The notes below the pieces were generated by a model that did not search any database, was not told where the DNA came from, and saw nothing but the letters and a program-made list of their open reading frames with translations. 64,000 nt of DNA, taken from contig NZ_JAHFZZ010000004.1 of NCBI RefSeq assembly GCF_018603905.1, forward strand, positions 558,001-622,000, written 5' to 3'. The position numbers and the translations under genes were made by a program. This stretch comes from Nonomuraea sp. NEAU-A123 (GTDB lineage: Bacteria > Actinomycetota > Actinomycetes > Streptosporangiales > Streptosporangiaceae). This document shows positions 32,328 to 41,518 of this stretch, one piece after another (position 1 is the stretch's first letter; every line of letters starts with the position of its first letter).

Positions 32328-33110
32328 ATGAGAGCTGCCACACCTGGGGTGACGTTCGACAGTGACGGGGTGCCGCTGCTGGGGGTGCTGCACCTGCCGG
32401 CGGGCGAGGGGCCGCATCCGGTGGCGGTGCTGCTGCACGGTTTTCCCGGCAATGAGCGCAACTTCGATCTCGCCCAGGCGCTGCGCCGGGCCGGGTACGC
32501 CAGCCTGGTCTTCCACTACCGGGGCTCCTGGGGAGTCGGCGGGGACTGGTCGTGGGGGAACGGCCTGGCGGACGCGGCGCGGGTGGTGGCGGCCGTGCGG
32601 GAGAAGCCGTTCGCGGCGGAGCACCGGCTCGACCCGGAGCGGGTCGCCGTGGTCGGACATAGTTTCGGGGGGTTCGTCGCGCTGATGACGGCCGCCGCCG
32701 ATCCGGGCATCGCGGCCACCGTGTCGGTGTCCGCCTTCGACTTCGGTACGGTCTCCCGCGGGCTCGACGCCGAGGGGCGGCGGGAGTACGTCGAGGCGTT
32801 CGACGGCGAGCTGCTCCCGCTCACCGGCACCAGTGGTGCGGCGCTGGTGGCCGAGATGGAGGCCGCGGGGGAGCGGTGGAGCCTGGCCTCGCTGGCACCC
32901 GCGTTCGCCGGACGCCCGGTGATGCTCATCGGGACCGGACTCGACCCCGTGACGCCCGCCGAAGTGCACCACCGGCCGCTGGTGCCCGCGTACGCGGGGG
33001 CGGCGCTCGAACACCATGAATGGGCCACCGACCACGCCCTGTCCGACCACCGCGCCGAACTGGCCACGACGGTCCGCGACTTCCTCGACCGCGCCCTCGG
33101 CGTGCGCTGA
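32328..33110 (+). CDS. Alpha/beta-hydrolase
   Basis: A 260-residue hydrolase. Oxyanion region LLHGFPGNERN, nucleophile elbow GHSFGG, acid residue in IGTGLDPVTP and histidine in TDHALSDHR complete the triad. It resembles the S9-like or acyl-peptidase-lipase branch; the substrate is unknown. ATG 32328 has GAGAGGAGAG upstream. Confidence 0.9.
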   Translation: MRAATPGVTFDSDGVPLLGVLHLPAGEGPHPVAVLLHGFPGNERNFDLAQALRRAGYASLVFHYRGSWGVGGDWSWGNGLADAARVVAAVREKPFAAEHRLDPERVAVVGHSFGGFVALMTAAADPGIAATVSVSAFDFGTVSRGLDAEGRREYVEAFDGELLPLTGTSGAALVAEMEAAGERWSLASLAPAFAGRPVMLIGTGLDPVTPAEVHHRPLVPAYAGAALEHHEWATDHALSDHRAELATTVRDFLDRALGVR

Positions 33111-33129
33111 CCGTTCGGATCTCGGCCGC

Positions 33130-33171
33130 ACGACCCACCCGCCCGCGCTCATGGCGCGGTGGGTGGGTCGT
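33130..33171. terminator. Hairpin between convergent hydrolase and kinase genes
   Basis: ACGACCCACCC at 33130 pairs with GGGTGGGTCGT ending at 33171, and a further CCGCGC/GCGCGG segment extends the stem with one bulge. Serves both convergent genes. Confidence 0.75.
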
Positions 33172-35612
33172 CAGGTGGTCTGGCGGAAGGTGTCGAAGAA
33201 GACCTTGCGGGTTTCGGCCTGGTCGTCCCACTTGAGCTCGGGCATGGTGAATATGATCTTGAAGGCGTTGGTGTCGTCCATCGTGACGTACCGGGTCAGG
33301 GCGTGCATGGGGACGCCGTTGGCCAGCGTGTAGGTGTACTCCCAGTCGGCCGCCTTCCAGTCGCGATACCGCGTCGCCTGGAGCTGGACCTGGATGTAAC
33401 CGTCGACGCGGCCGTCCGCCTCCTCGCGGGTCAGTTCCGACAGGCCGCCGTCCGGCTGCGGGGTCGCCTGCTCGACTCGGGTCGTCATGCCCGAGTCCTT
33501 GGGACCGGTGAACGTGGCGTCGCCGCCTGACGCGGTCAGCTTCCAGCCGTTGGGCACGGCGGCGGAGAAGCCGGGTGGGGTCTGCTCGCCGAAACCGTCG
33601 GGCACGGTCGCCGTCAGGGGGTCGTCGGTGGCGGCGGGCGGCGACGCGATGGCGGTCGCCGTGCTCGCCACCGGTGCGGGCGTGTCACCCGGGCGGACGA
33701 ACAGGACGACGGCCACGATCACGCCGAGTGCCGCGATGGCGGTGACGATCAGGCGTGGGGTGGGGCGGCCGTCGCGGAGCCAGCCGCCCTCCTCGTCCTC
33801 GACTCTGCGCCTGCTCTTGGTCAGGCGTTGTGAGGCGGTGGGCAGGTTGGCCAGGCGGTTGTGGGTCAGGTCGCGCGACAGGTCGATGGACTGGTCGCGC
33901 AGGTGGTCGGACGAGGCCAGGGGCCAGGGGGCGGCGCGGCTGTCGCTGGTCAAGGGCAGGATCGGCTGCGGTCCTGACGGGCCGAGGTCACGCGATTCCC
34001 GGGACTCCGAGGCGCGGCGCGGGCCCGACGGGCCGCCGAACGGTGTGCTGTCGGGCACCCGGTGCGATCCCGATGGGCTGCCGAACGAAGGCGGCGCACC
34101 GGACGGCGACGAAGGCGGTGCACCGAGCGGCCCGCCGGACGCGAAGCCAGGCGACGACGGTGGCCCCCCTGGCGGAAAGCCCGGCGACGACGGTTGCCCG
34201 CCTGACGCGTAGTCCTGTGACGGGAAGCCCTGCGACGCGTAGTCCTGCGAGGCGAAGCCTTGGGACGCGTAGTCCTGGGAGGCGAAGTCCTGCGACGGGA
34301 AGCCCTGGGACGGGAAGTCCCGCGACGGGTGCCCGCTCGGCGGTCCTGACTGGCCGCCGGTGAACGGGCGTACCACTGACGGCCCGGCCGGGCCACTCTG
34401 CCCGGGGCCGGCCTCCGGTATCCGGTGCGAGCCCGACGGGCTGGTGAACGCGTCGAACCCGGCCGCCGGGGGCAGCGCGTCCGTGCGGTGGCTGCCGGAC
34501 GGGCTGGACATGCTGTCGTACGGCATGGAGTACCCGCCCGACGGGCTGTTCAGCGGGTCGTACGGCACTCGTACCGGCCCCGAGGGCGTCTCCACGATCC
34601 GCGACGGCATCGGCCCGGACGGCGCGTCCAGCGGCGGCAGCAACTCGGCCGGCGTCGAGTCCGTCTGCGTCGGCAGGGACCGCGCGGACTCGGCGGGGCG
34701 GGGGCGGACCGAGCCGTGCGCGTGCAGGACCCGTTCCAGCATGTCGCTGACCTGTTCGGCGGTGAGGCGTTCGGCCGGGTTCTTGCGCAGCAGGCCCTCG
34801 ATCACCGGCGCCAGCGCGCCCGCCCGCTGCGGCGTGACCGGTTCCTGCGTGAGGACCGCGCCCAGCACGGCGATCGGGTCCGGCCCCTCGTACGGCGGGC
34901 GCCCCTCGACCGCGGCGTACATCGTCGCCCCGAACGACCACAGGTCGGCCGCCTGGGTGATCGACTGCCCGGACAGCCGTTCCGGCGGGATGTAGGCGGG
35001 CGACCCCATGAGCAGCCCGGTCTGCGTGATCGTGACGTCGCCCTCGATCGCGGCGATGCCGAAGTCCGTCAGGACCACGCGGTCCGCGGTGAGCAGGACG
35101 TTGCCCGGCTTGATGTCACGGTGCAGGATCCCGGCCGCGTGCGCGTGCCTGACCGCGTCGAGCACCCGGATGCCGATCTCCGCGGCCTGGATCACCGGGA
35201 GCGGTCCGCTCTGCCGGACCGCCTGTTCGAGGGACCAGGCCCGGACCAGCTCCATGACGATCCACGGCCGGCCGTCCTCCTCGACCACGTCGTGCACGGT
35301 CACGATGCCCGGGTGGGTCAGCCGTGCGGCGGACCTGGCCTCCCGCAGCATGCGCCGGTGGGCCACTTGCCGGCCCGCGTGGTCGAGCCCGTACGGCAGG
35401 ATCAGCTCCTTGACAGCCACGTCGCGGGCGAGCAGCACGTCATGCGCGTGCCACACCATCCCCATGCCGCCTCGGCCGACCGGTGACATCAACCGGTAAC
35501 GCCTGCCGATCAGACGACCTTGGCTCTGTGAAGCGTTTCCCTCCGCACCGGGGCCGCTGAGCAAGCGGTCGGCTGCCATGTTCCCGCCCCAATCTCCAGC
35601 CTCATCGGTCAC
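33171..35612 (-). CDS. Membrane Ser/Thr protein kinase with Pro/Ser-rich repeat linker
   Basis: An 813-residue PknB-type kinase. The kinase domain spans about 36-300: VGRGGMGMVW loop, Lys68 in VAVKEL, HRD at 164-166, DFG at 183-185. A linker of about 300 residues is rich in Pro, Ser and Gly; it repeats SPSGSHR three times and then holds five-residue units such as FASQD and YASQG (DNA about 34203-34325). One transmembrane segment (LIVTAIAALGVIVAVVLFV, about 625-645) is followed by an external domain of about 165 residues without PASTA repeats. ATG 35612 or 35579 could be the start. The target is unknown. Confidence 0.93.
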   Translation of the reverse strand: MTDEAGDWGGNMAADRLLSGPGAEGNASQSQGRLIGRRYRLMSPVGRGGMGMVWHAHDVLLARDVAVKELILPYGLDHAGRQVAHRRMLREARSAARLTHPGIVTVHDVVEEDGRPWIVMELVRAWSLEQAVRQSGPLPVIQAAEIGIRVLDAVRHAHAAGILHRDIKPGNVLLTADRVVLTDFGIAAIEGDVTITQTGLLMGSPAYIPPERLSGQSITQAADLWSFGATMYAAVEGRPPYEGPDPIAVLGAVLTQEPVTPQRAGALAPVIEGLLRKNPAERLTAEQVSDMLERVLHAHGSVRPRPAESARSLPTQTDSTPAELLPPLDAPSGPMPSRIVETPSGPVRVPYDPLNSPSGGYSMPYDSMSSPSGSHRTDALPPAAGFDAFTSPSGSHRIPEAGPGQSGPAGPSVVRPFTGGQSGPPSGHPSRDFPSQGFPSQDFASQDYASQGFASQDYASQGFPSQDYASGGQPSSPGFPPGGPPSSPGFASGGPLGAPPSSPSGAPPSFGSPSGSHRVPDSTPFGGPSGPRRASESRESRDLGPSGPQPILPLTSDSRAAPWPLASSDHLRDQSIDLSRDLTHNRLANLPTASQRLTKSRRRVEDEEGGWLRDGRPTPRLIVTAIAALGVIVAVVLFVRPGDTPAPVASTATAIASPPAATDDPLTATVPDGFGEQTPPGFSAAVPNGWKLTASGGDATFTGPKDSGMTTRVEQATPQPDGGLSELTREEADGRVDGYIQVQLQATRYRDWKAADWEYTYTLANGVPMHALTRYVTMDDTNAFKIIFTMPELKWDDQAETRKVFFDTFRQTT
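34203..34325 (-). repeat. 15-base coding repeats in the kinase linker
   Basis: Eight consecutive five-codon units of the pattern Phe/Tyr-Ala/Pro-Ser-Gln-Asp/Gly. The DNA units are near-identical (variants of GGACTACGCGTCGCA and GGCTTCGCCTCGCA on the minus strand), so repeat number may vary between strains. Confidence 0.85.
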
Positions 35613-35739
35613 AAGCGTCGCGCCGCCATACTTCCAGATTATGAGCGTTGGCCACGATATAGGCAGGTCATTGCCAAGGGGAACCCAACTCGCTTCTTAC
35701 TAATACCTTGACGTGCGGAAATGTCATCCATCAAATGGA

Positions 35740-37122
35740 TCAATCAGCGCAGTCGGCCAGTGCCATCAATGCGCTGGTGAATGCCTCTACGGGCGGTTTC
35801 ACCAGGCCCGCTCCGACCTGACCGGTGCCCGCCACGCGGCCCGCGATACCCGTGTTGACGACGGGCAGCACACCGGTCCTTGCCACCAGCGTGAGGTCGA
35901 TGCCGACCGGCGTGCCGCGGAAGCCGAGCCCCGGGATCTGATAGGCGGGGTGCTCGGCCAGCGTGATCTCGTACATGGATCGGGTCGCCGCCACCGCGTC
36001 CGCCACCTCGCCGCCGACGAAGCGGACGATGGCCGGGGACGCCGCCATCGCGAACCCGCCCAGGCCGGACGTCTCGGTGATCGTGGAGTCGCCGATGTCC
36101 GGGTTGGCGTCCGCCGGGCCGTACGCGCCGAGGTAGAGCCCGTCCGGTACGCCCGCCGGACCGGTGAACCACCGATCGCCCAGGCCCGAGACCTGCACCC
36201 CGAAATCGGTGCCGTTGCGGGCCATGGCGACGACCATCGAGGAGCCCGGCACGTCCCTGGCCGCGTCGGTGCTCACCTTGCCCGCGGCCATGGCGGCGTT
36301 CAGGAAGAAGTGGTCGTTGCCGTTGACGAAGCGCAGCACCTCGGCGGCGCTGCCGGCCGCGGCCTCGACCACCCAGGGGGCCAGCTCGCGCAGGAGCAGC
36401 GAGGTGGCCGCGCGGTTGCGGTTGTGCAGCTCGTCGCCCATCTGCAGCGCCTGCGCGATCAGCGCGCGCAGGTCGATCGGCCCGCTCAGCTCGATCGCCG
36501 CCGAAAGGACGGGCCCGAGCACCCGGTCCATCCAGTGCAGCCGGTCGAGCACCTCCGGCCCGTACGCGCCGTAACGCAGCACCTTGCCCAGGCCCTCGTT
36601 GAGCGAGCAGTACGCCGTGCCGCCGTGCTCGGTGTCGAGCACCTCCAGCATCCACATCGACGGGCTCACCACGCCCGCCATCGGGCCGACCGTCGCGTGC
36701 CGATGGCAGGGCTCCAGGCGCACCCGCCCGGAGGCGAGCAGGTGCTCGGCCGCCGGCACGTCGTGGGCGTACTCCTCGAGCAGCATCGCGCCGATCAGGG
36801 CCCCGCGCATCGGGCCCGACGCGCGTTCCCAGTCGATGGGCGGGCCCGCGTGCAGGAACATCAGCTCCGGCAGGGCGAGCACCTCCGACGCCCGCCGTAC
36901 GCCGACGAGCTGGGGGCGGGCCGAGGTCAGGCGGCCGACGGCGCGCTCGTTGGCCGCGGGCAGGCGCGGGTCGGCGAGCACCCGGGCGAGCGCGTCCGCG
37001 GTGCCGGGCAGGGGCGGGCGCCACGCGACGGCGGTCGTGGGCACGGCCTGCGCGTCGAGCGACTCCTGGAGGAGGCCGGCGCCGACGGTGATCACGTGGG
37101 GCGGGCCGGAGAGCAGGGTCAT
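35740..37122 (-). CDS. DUF1116 protein (YlbE/AllG type)
   Basis: A 460-residue DUF1116 protein. In E. coli the equivalent YlbE (AllG) works with FdrA (AllF) and AllH as oxamate carbamoyltransferase in allantoin breakdown, releasing carbamoyl phosphate. Conserved stretches are MFLHAGPPIDWERASGPMRG and GNDHFFLNAAMAAGK. ATG 37122 overlaps the fdrA-type stop by four bases (ATGA), and the three genes form a coupled unit. No carbamate kinase gene is in the window. Confidence 0.85.
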   Translation of the reverse strand: MTLLSGPPHVITVGAGLLQESLDAQAVPTTAVAWRPPLPGTADALARVLADPRLPAANERAVGRLTSARPQLVGVRRASEVLALPELMFLHAGPPIDWERASGPMRGALIGAMLLEEYAHDVPAAEHLLASGRVRLEPCHRHATVGPMAGVVSPSMWMLEVLDTEHGGTAYCSLNEGLGKVLRYGAYGPEVLDRLHWMDRVLGPVLSAAIELSGPIDLRALIAQALQMGDELHNRNRAATSLLLRELAPWVVEAAAGSAAEVLRFVNGNDHFFLNAAMAAGKVSTDAARDVPGSSMVVAMARNGTDFGVQVSGLGDRWFTGPAGVPDGLYLGAYGPADANPDIGDSTITETSGLGGFAMAASPAIVRFVGGEVADAVAATRSMYEITLAEHPAYQIPGLGFRGTPVGIDLTLVARTGVLPVVNTGIAGRVAGTGQVGAGLVKPPVEAFTSALMALADCAD

Positions 37123-38504
37123 AGGAGGTTCCTGGCGTGCCGGGCGGCTTGGGCGTTGGACGTGAAGACGGTCGCGCCCGCCTCGCGGAATGCGGCGGCC
37201 TGCCGGTGCAGGCCCTGCGGGTCGCCCTCGGTGCCGATGAGCGCGACGATGACGGTGGCCGCCCCGTGGCCGGTCGCATGGCTGGGGGCGTGGTGGGCGG
37301 TGCGGGCGGTGACGTGGGCGATGGCCGAGGCGAGCGAGGCCGCCGGATCGGGGTCGGCACCGTGGCCGAGCACGACGTCCATCAGGACCACGTCACCCGG
37401 CTCCACCTGGGCCAGGGCCTCCAGGCGCAGCGTCGGGTCGATCATCGGATGGGCCCGCCCCCGCGTGTAGGCGTCGTCGCCGTAGTCGGTGAACTCGCCC
37501 GACCCGGCGATCAGCCTCGCCTCGGCGCAGAGCGTGCCGCCCGAGTAGATGCCCTTGAGCTTCGTGTACGTCGACGTGGGCGACCAGCCGGGCCACGACT
37601 CCCATGCGGGGACCGGCCTGCCGAGGGCGCGCAGCGCCTCCTCCGCCGCCGCCGTCAGGTCGCGCTCCCCGAGCAGCGCGGAGACGACCGGCGTACGCAG
37701 CGTCTCCACCACGTCCCGTACGGCCCGCGCCACCGCCGGGTCGGGCGGCTTGGAGACGAGCACGATCAGCTCGGTGGCCGGGTCGTCGTCCAGCATGCGC
37801 AGCGCCCGCATCGTCGACAGGCCGCCCACCTCGGCCGACAGGTCCCTGCCGCCCACGCCGAGCACGTGGCTCACCCCGGCCCCCGCCTGGTCGAGCAGGG
37901 ACGTCACCTGCTGGGCGCCGGTGCCGGAGGCCGCGACGAGGCCGACCGGGCCCGGCCTGAGCACGTTGGCGAAGCCCAGCCCGGCGCCGGCGATCACGGC
38001 GGTGCCGCAGTCGGGGCCCATGACCAGCACGTCGCGCTCCTCGGCCAGCAGCTTGAGCCGCCGTTCCTGGGCGACCGGGACGCCGTCGCTGAAGATCATC
38101 ACGGGCAGGCCCGCGTGGATCGCGTCGAGCGCCTCGCAGAAGGCGTGCTCGCCGGGGACCGACACCAGCACCAGATCGGCCGGGGCCTTGGCGGCCGAGC
38201 GGGTGGTGAGCGGGGGCTGGTCGGCCGCCTGGGTCCGGGAGGCGGACAGCCGGGCCAGGGCCTGGTCGAGCTCGCCGGCGGCGGTGTCCACGCCGTCGCC
38301 GCGCAGGGCGACCAGCAGGTCGCCGGGGTCGGCGGGGGGCAGGTCGAAGCCCAGGTCGCGGGCTAGGCCGAGGTTCAGTTCCGTGGCCATGGCGACGATG
38401 GCCACCTGCATGCCGGGCAGGTCCGACAGCGAGCGGCTCACCCGCATGAGGGTGACCGAGTCGTGGTAGACGCCCTTGCGGAGCAGCACCGCGTCGCGGG
38501 TCAT
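37119..38504 (-). CDS. FdrA-type acyl-CoA synthetase-like protein (AllF type)
   Basis: A 461-residue protein with succinyl-CoA-synthetase-like Rossmann and ligase domains. It starts MTRDAVLLRKGVYHDSVTLM; VMGPDCGTAVIAGAGLGFAN and LVAASGTGAQQVTSLLDQAG are FdrA signatures. E. coli FdrA (AllF) is reported to be part of oxamate carbamoyltransferase. ATG 38504 overlaps the upstream DUF2877 stop (ATGA) and its own stop overlaps the DUF1116 start. The longer in-frame extension to 39086 has no family similarity. Confidence 0.87.
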   Translation of the reverse strand: MTRDAVLLRKGVYHDSVTLMRVSRSLSDLPGMQVAIVAMATELNLGLARDLGFDLPPADPGDLLVALRGDGVDTAAGELDQALARLSASRTQAADQPPLTTRSAAKAPADLVLVSVPGEHAFCEALDAIHAGLPVMIFSDGVPVAQERRLKLLAEERDVLVMGPDCGTAVIAGAGLGFANVLRPGPVGLVAASGTGAQQVTSLLDQAGAGVSHVLGVGGRDLSAEVGGLSTMRALRMLDDDPATELIVLVSKPPDPAVARAVRDVVETLRTPVVSALLGERDLTAAAEEALRALGRPVPAWESWPGWSPTSTYTKLKGIYSGGTLCAEARLIAGSGEFTDYGDDAYTRGRAHPMIDPTLRLEALAQVEPGDVVLMDVVLGHGADPDPAASLASAIAHVTARTAHHAPSHATGHGAATVIVALIGTEGDPQGLHRQAAAFREAGATVFTSNAQAARHARNLL

Positions 38505-39397
38505 CCGAGCACGCTCACCGGGGTTCCGATCCCGTTTTCGGTCGGACTCGGGGATTCGGTCATGGCAAGGACGGCGTTCAGGCCGATGGAGATGCCCTGG
38601 AGCAGGTCGGATCCGGAGGTGTGGCCGAGCCGCCGCAGCCGCTGCTGCGCCGGTTCGAGCTCCTGCCGCCCGGCGATGCCGCGCAGCACGGCGATCACCT
38701 CGGGGCTCGCCTCGCCCCTGGCCGCGCAGTGCAGGAGCGTCGCCGAGATCGGCGTCGTACGGGCGCGGGCGTCGTACGTCACGGTCGCGGCCAGCCAGTC
38801 CGCCAGCCACACCGCCCGGTCCGCCCCGGCCGCCGCGCCGAGGTGCCTGAGCGTCACCAGCAGCCCGGCGAGCACGTCGTCCCCGCTCGGCGTCAGCCCC
38901 GGACCGAGGCCGACCAGCTGCTCGGCCGCCGTCACCATGCCCAGCAACCGGCCGCTCGCGCAGCTTGTGGCCAGGAGTTCGATGGCGCCGTTGCCCGCCA
39001 ATCCCGGCTCGCCGGGGGCCAGGTGAGGGGCGGCCTGTCTGAGCCGTACCAGGTCGACAGGACCGAGCGGCGGCGCGGGATCCCACCAGCGGCGCGCCCG
39101 CAGGCTCAGCCGTCCCAGTTCGATGGAACCGTCACCGACGGCGGCCTCGTCACCCACGGTGACGTGCGGCAGTTCGGCGGCCAGCAGCACGGAGTTGGGC
39201 AGCCGCGTCGCCGTGCCCGTGATGACGGCGAGCACGGACGGCTCAAGATCGGTCCTGACCTCCACGTACACCCCGGCGGGGAAGACGGCCAGCACCCGGG
39301 CGGGGCTTCGCGGCGCCTCCAGCACAGGGCGTACCGCCGCGCTCGCCGCCCCTGTGACATGAGTACGCGGGCGCCGCGCATGAGTACCGACGGTCAC
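38501..39397 (-). CDS. DUF2877 protein (AllH type)
   Basis: A 298-residue DUF2877 protein, recognised by LVGLGPGLTPSGDDVLAGLL and the C-terminal GHTSGSDLLQGISIGL. The E. coli equivalent is AllH, third component of oxamate carbamoyltransferase. First gene of the minus-strand three-gene unit and divergent from a PucR regulator, whose binding region lies in the 131 bases between them. Confidence 0.84.
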   Translation of the reverse strand: MTVGTHARRPRTHVTGAASAAVRPVLEAPRSPARVLAVFPAGVYVEVRTDLEPSVLAVITGTATRLPNSVLLAAELPHVTVGDEAAVGDGSIELGRLSLRARRWWDPAPPLGPVDLVRLRQAAPHLAPGEPGLAGNGAIELLATSCASGRLLGMVTAAEQLVGLGPGLTPSGDDVLAGLLVTLRHLGAAAGADRAVWLADWLAATVTYDARARTTPISATLLHCAARGEASPEVIAVLRGIAGRQELEPAQQRLRRLGHTSGSDLLQGISIGLNAVLAMTESPSPTENGIGTPVSVLG

Positions 39398-39447
39398 CGA
39401 ACCTCCCTACCGAACCTGGACCTGACCGTAGAACGTCTCGGACAACC

Positions 39448-39459
39448 CTCCGTACGGAG
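39448..39459. promoter_or_regulatory. CTCCGTACGGAG palindrome between allH-type and pucR-type genes
   Basis: A perfect 12-base palindrome in the middle of the divergent intergenic region. A second inverted repeat, GCCAAC at 39466-39471 and GTTGGC at 39485-39490, lies nearer to the regulator gene. Either could be the PucR operator. Confidence 0.45.
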
Positions 39460-39528
39460 AAATTTGCCAACAGTCAGCGGGAAGGTTGGCTCTTCCTGAC
39501 AGACCGCTTCTGGGGTCACAATCTCCAC

Positions 39529-41175
39529 ATGGAGCCCCCCGTCCGACTCGCCAGCACGGGCACGATCACCCACGGAGTGTCCGTGGGCGAGGTGCTCGGC
39601 GTTTCGACCCTCGCGGACGCCCGCCTGATCGCGGGGGAGAGCGGGCTGGGCCGCATCGTGCAGCGCCTCAACGTCATGGAGGTGCCGGACATCCTGGCCT
39701 GGGTGAAGCCGCACGAGTTGCTGCTGACCACCGGCTACCCGCTGCGCAACACCCCGCAGTCGCTCGGCCGCCTGGTGGCCGACCTCGACGAGCGCAAACT
39801 GGCGGCGCTGGCCATCAAACTCGGCAGGTACGTGGACAAACTGCCCGACGAGATGGTCGAGCAGGCCGACCGGCTCGGGTTCCCGCTCATCATCCTGCCG
39901 AACGACGTCGGCTTCGACGACATCCTGAACCAGGTGCTGACCGACATCCTCAACCGGCAGGCCGCCGTGCTGGCCCGCGCCGAAGAGGCGCACCGGGCGC
40001 TGGTACAGGTGGTGCTGGCCGGTGGCGGGCTCGACGAGGTGACCGCCGAGGTGGCCGCGCTGCTCGACGTCGCGGTGGCGGCGGTGGACGGCGGTGGGCG
40101 GGTGCTCGCCACGGCCGGGCCGGCCGACCACGTGACCCTCCTGTGGGAGTCGATCGCGCACGAGGGACCGCCGCTCATCCCCGCCCCCGCCTCGGGCCGG
40201 ACCCCTTCCGGCACACCCGCTTCCGGTACGGCCGGCCGCACGCGGGCCTTCGCCTCCGTGCCCGTCGTCGCGGGCGGGCACCACCACGGCCGCATCGTCG
40301 CCTACAGCCCGGCCGGGACGATCCGGGACAGCGACGTCGGCATCCTTGAACGCGCCGCGACCGTCGCCGCGCTCGTCGTGACCAGGCAGGAGGCGGTCAA
40401 CGCCGTCGAGAGCAAGTACCGGGCGGACTTCCTGCGCGACGTCCTCACCGGCCGGGCGGGCACGGCCGAGCGCGTCACGGCGCGGGCCAGGGCGTTCGGC
40501 TGGGACCTGGAACGTCCGGTCACCGTGCTCGTCGCCGAGCTCGACCCGGACGGCGACGAGCGCGCCACCCAGGACCGCCTGGTCGCGTGCTGGGTCGCGG
40601 CGATGCGCCGCCACGACCCCCAGGGCGCGGTCGCGGGCTTCTCGCACGAGGTGGTGGCCGTGCTGGACGCCACGGTGGACGCCGCCAGGGTGGCCAAGGA
40701 CGCCGCCTCCGCGTTCGCCGACGTGCCGCCCGCCACGTTCTCGACCGGCACCTCCCGCCCGTCGCCCGGCGCCGAACTGCTGCCCGAGGCGTACTCGCAG
40801 GCCCTGAAGGCGGCCCGCGTCGGCCGCCAGCTCCACGGCCCCGGCGCGGTGGCCCACTTCGACCAGTTGGGCGTCTATCGGCTGCTGTCGCTGGTGAACG
40901 ACACGGAGGAGCTGCACGCGTTCGTCCGCGAGACGCTGGGACCGCTGGCCCTCGACAATGACGCCGAGAACTCCGACCTGCGCCGCACCCTGCAGGTGCT
41001 CCTGGAGACGAACCTCAACGTGGCGGAGACGGCCAGGCGGCTGCACTTCCACTACAACACGCTGCGCTACCGCATCGGCAAGCTGGAGCGCCTGCTCGGC
41101 AACTTCACCGACGACCCGCACCTGCGCCTCAACCTGACACTGGCCCTGCACGTGCTGCGCATGCGGGGCATCTAG
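39529..41175 (+). CDS. PucR-family transcriptional regulator
   Basis: A 548-residue PucR/CdaR-type activator. N-terminal PucR domain (TLADARLIAGESGLGRIVQR, LLLTTGYPLRN), middle GGDEF-like domain and C-terminal HTH_30 (LETNLNVAETARRLHFHYNT, LRYRIGKLERLLG). PucR proteins turn on purine and allantoin catabolism genes. Neighbours on both sides (oxamate carbamoyltransferase-like genes, xanthine permease and molybdenum hydroxylase) support the same role here. ATG 39529. Confidence 0.93.
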   Translation: MEPPVRLASTGTITHGVSVGEVLGVSTLADARLIAGESGLGRIVQRLNVMEVPDILAWVKPHELLLTTGYPLRNTPQSLGRLVADLDERKLAALAIKLGRYVDKLPDEMVEQADRLGFPLIILPNDVGFDDILNQVLTDILNRQAAVLARAEEAHRALVQVVLAGGGLDEVTAEVAALLDVAVAAVDGGGRVLATAGPADHVTLLWESIAHEGPPLIPAPASGRTPSGTPASGTAGRTRAFASVPVVAGGHHHGRIVAYSPAGTIRDSDVGILERAATVAALVVTRQEAVNAVESKYRADFLRDVLTGRAGTAERVTARARAFGWDLERPVTVLVAELDPDGDERATQDRLVACWVAAMRRHDPQGAVAGFSHEVVAVLDATVDAARVAKDAASAFADVPPATFSTGTSRPSPGAELLPEAYSQALKAARVGRQLHGPGAVAHFDQLGVYRLLSLVNDTEELHAFVRETLGPLALDNDAENSDLRRTLQVLLETNLNVAETARRLHFHYNTLRYRIGKLERLLGNFTDDPHLRLNLTLALHVLRMRGI

Positions 41176-41180
41176 GCTGA

Positions 41181-41390
41181 GTGGTCGTGGACTTCGAACT
41201 GCGCTCTGACTACATCCCGCTGTGTGACCTGCTGAAGTACTGCGGGGTCACGGAGACGGGCGGCATGGCCAAACACCTGATCGCCGAAGGGTTCGTGTCG
41301 GTGGATGGAGAGGTGGAGCTCCGCAAGACGTGCAAGATCCGGGCGGGGCAGGTGGTGACGGGGGACGGGTTCTCCATCCAGGTGCACTGA
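41181..41390 (+). CDS. Small S4-domain RNA-binding protein
   Basis: A 69-residue S4 domain of the YbcJ/RqcP-like type: LLKYCGVTETGGMAKHLIAE and FVSVDGEVELRKTCKIRAGQ. Such proteins bind RNA or ribosomes. GTG 41181 starts 6 bases after the PucR stop, so the two may be read together. Confidence 0.88.
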   Translation: MVVDFELRSDYIPLCDLLKYCGVTETGGMAKHLIAEGFVSVDGEVELRKTCKIRAGQVVTGDGFSIQVH

Positions 41391-41440
41391 AGTCACGGGA
41401 AGTCACCGCGAGATTACTCGCTGTTTACTATCCTCGAACA

Positions 41441-41515
41441 TGAGAGTGAAAAAGAAACGGCCCCCGTCGCCGGGGGCCGTAGAGCCCGGGAACGTAGCCC
41501 CGGGCGTTGCATGAC
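41441..41515 (+). other. 24-codon ORF containing a strong hairpin, before the NYN gene
   Basis: ATG 41441 opens a frame, MRVKKKRPPSPGAVEPGNVA plus PGVA and TGA, whose stop lies just before the NYN start. ACGGCCCCCG (41457-41466) and CGGGGGCCGT (41471-41480) form a perfect 10-bp stem with a TCGC loop inside the ORF. On the minus strand the stem is followed by a T-rich run. The ORF may be a translated leader that opens the hairpin, or the hairpin may be a terminator or an RNA target of the nuclease. Confidence 0.4.
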
Positions 41516-41518
41516 TCC

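Noticed and set aside
34203..34325. Regular short repeats that could be taken for a CRISPR array
   Set aside because: Units are 15 bases, contiguous, in frame and inside the kinase gene; no spacers and no cas genes.
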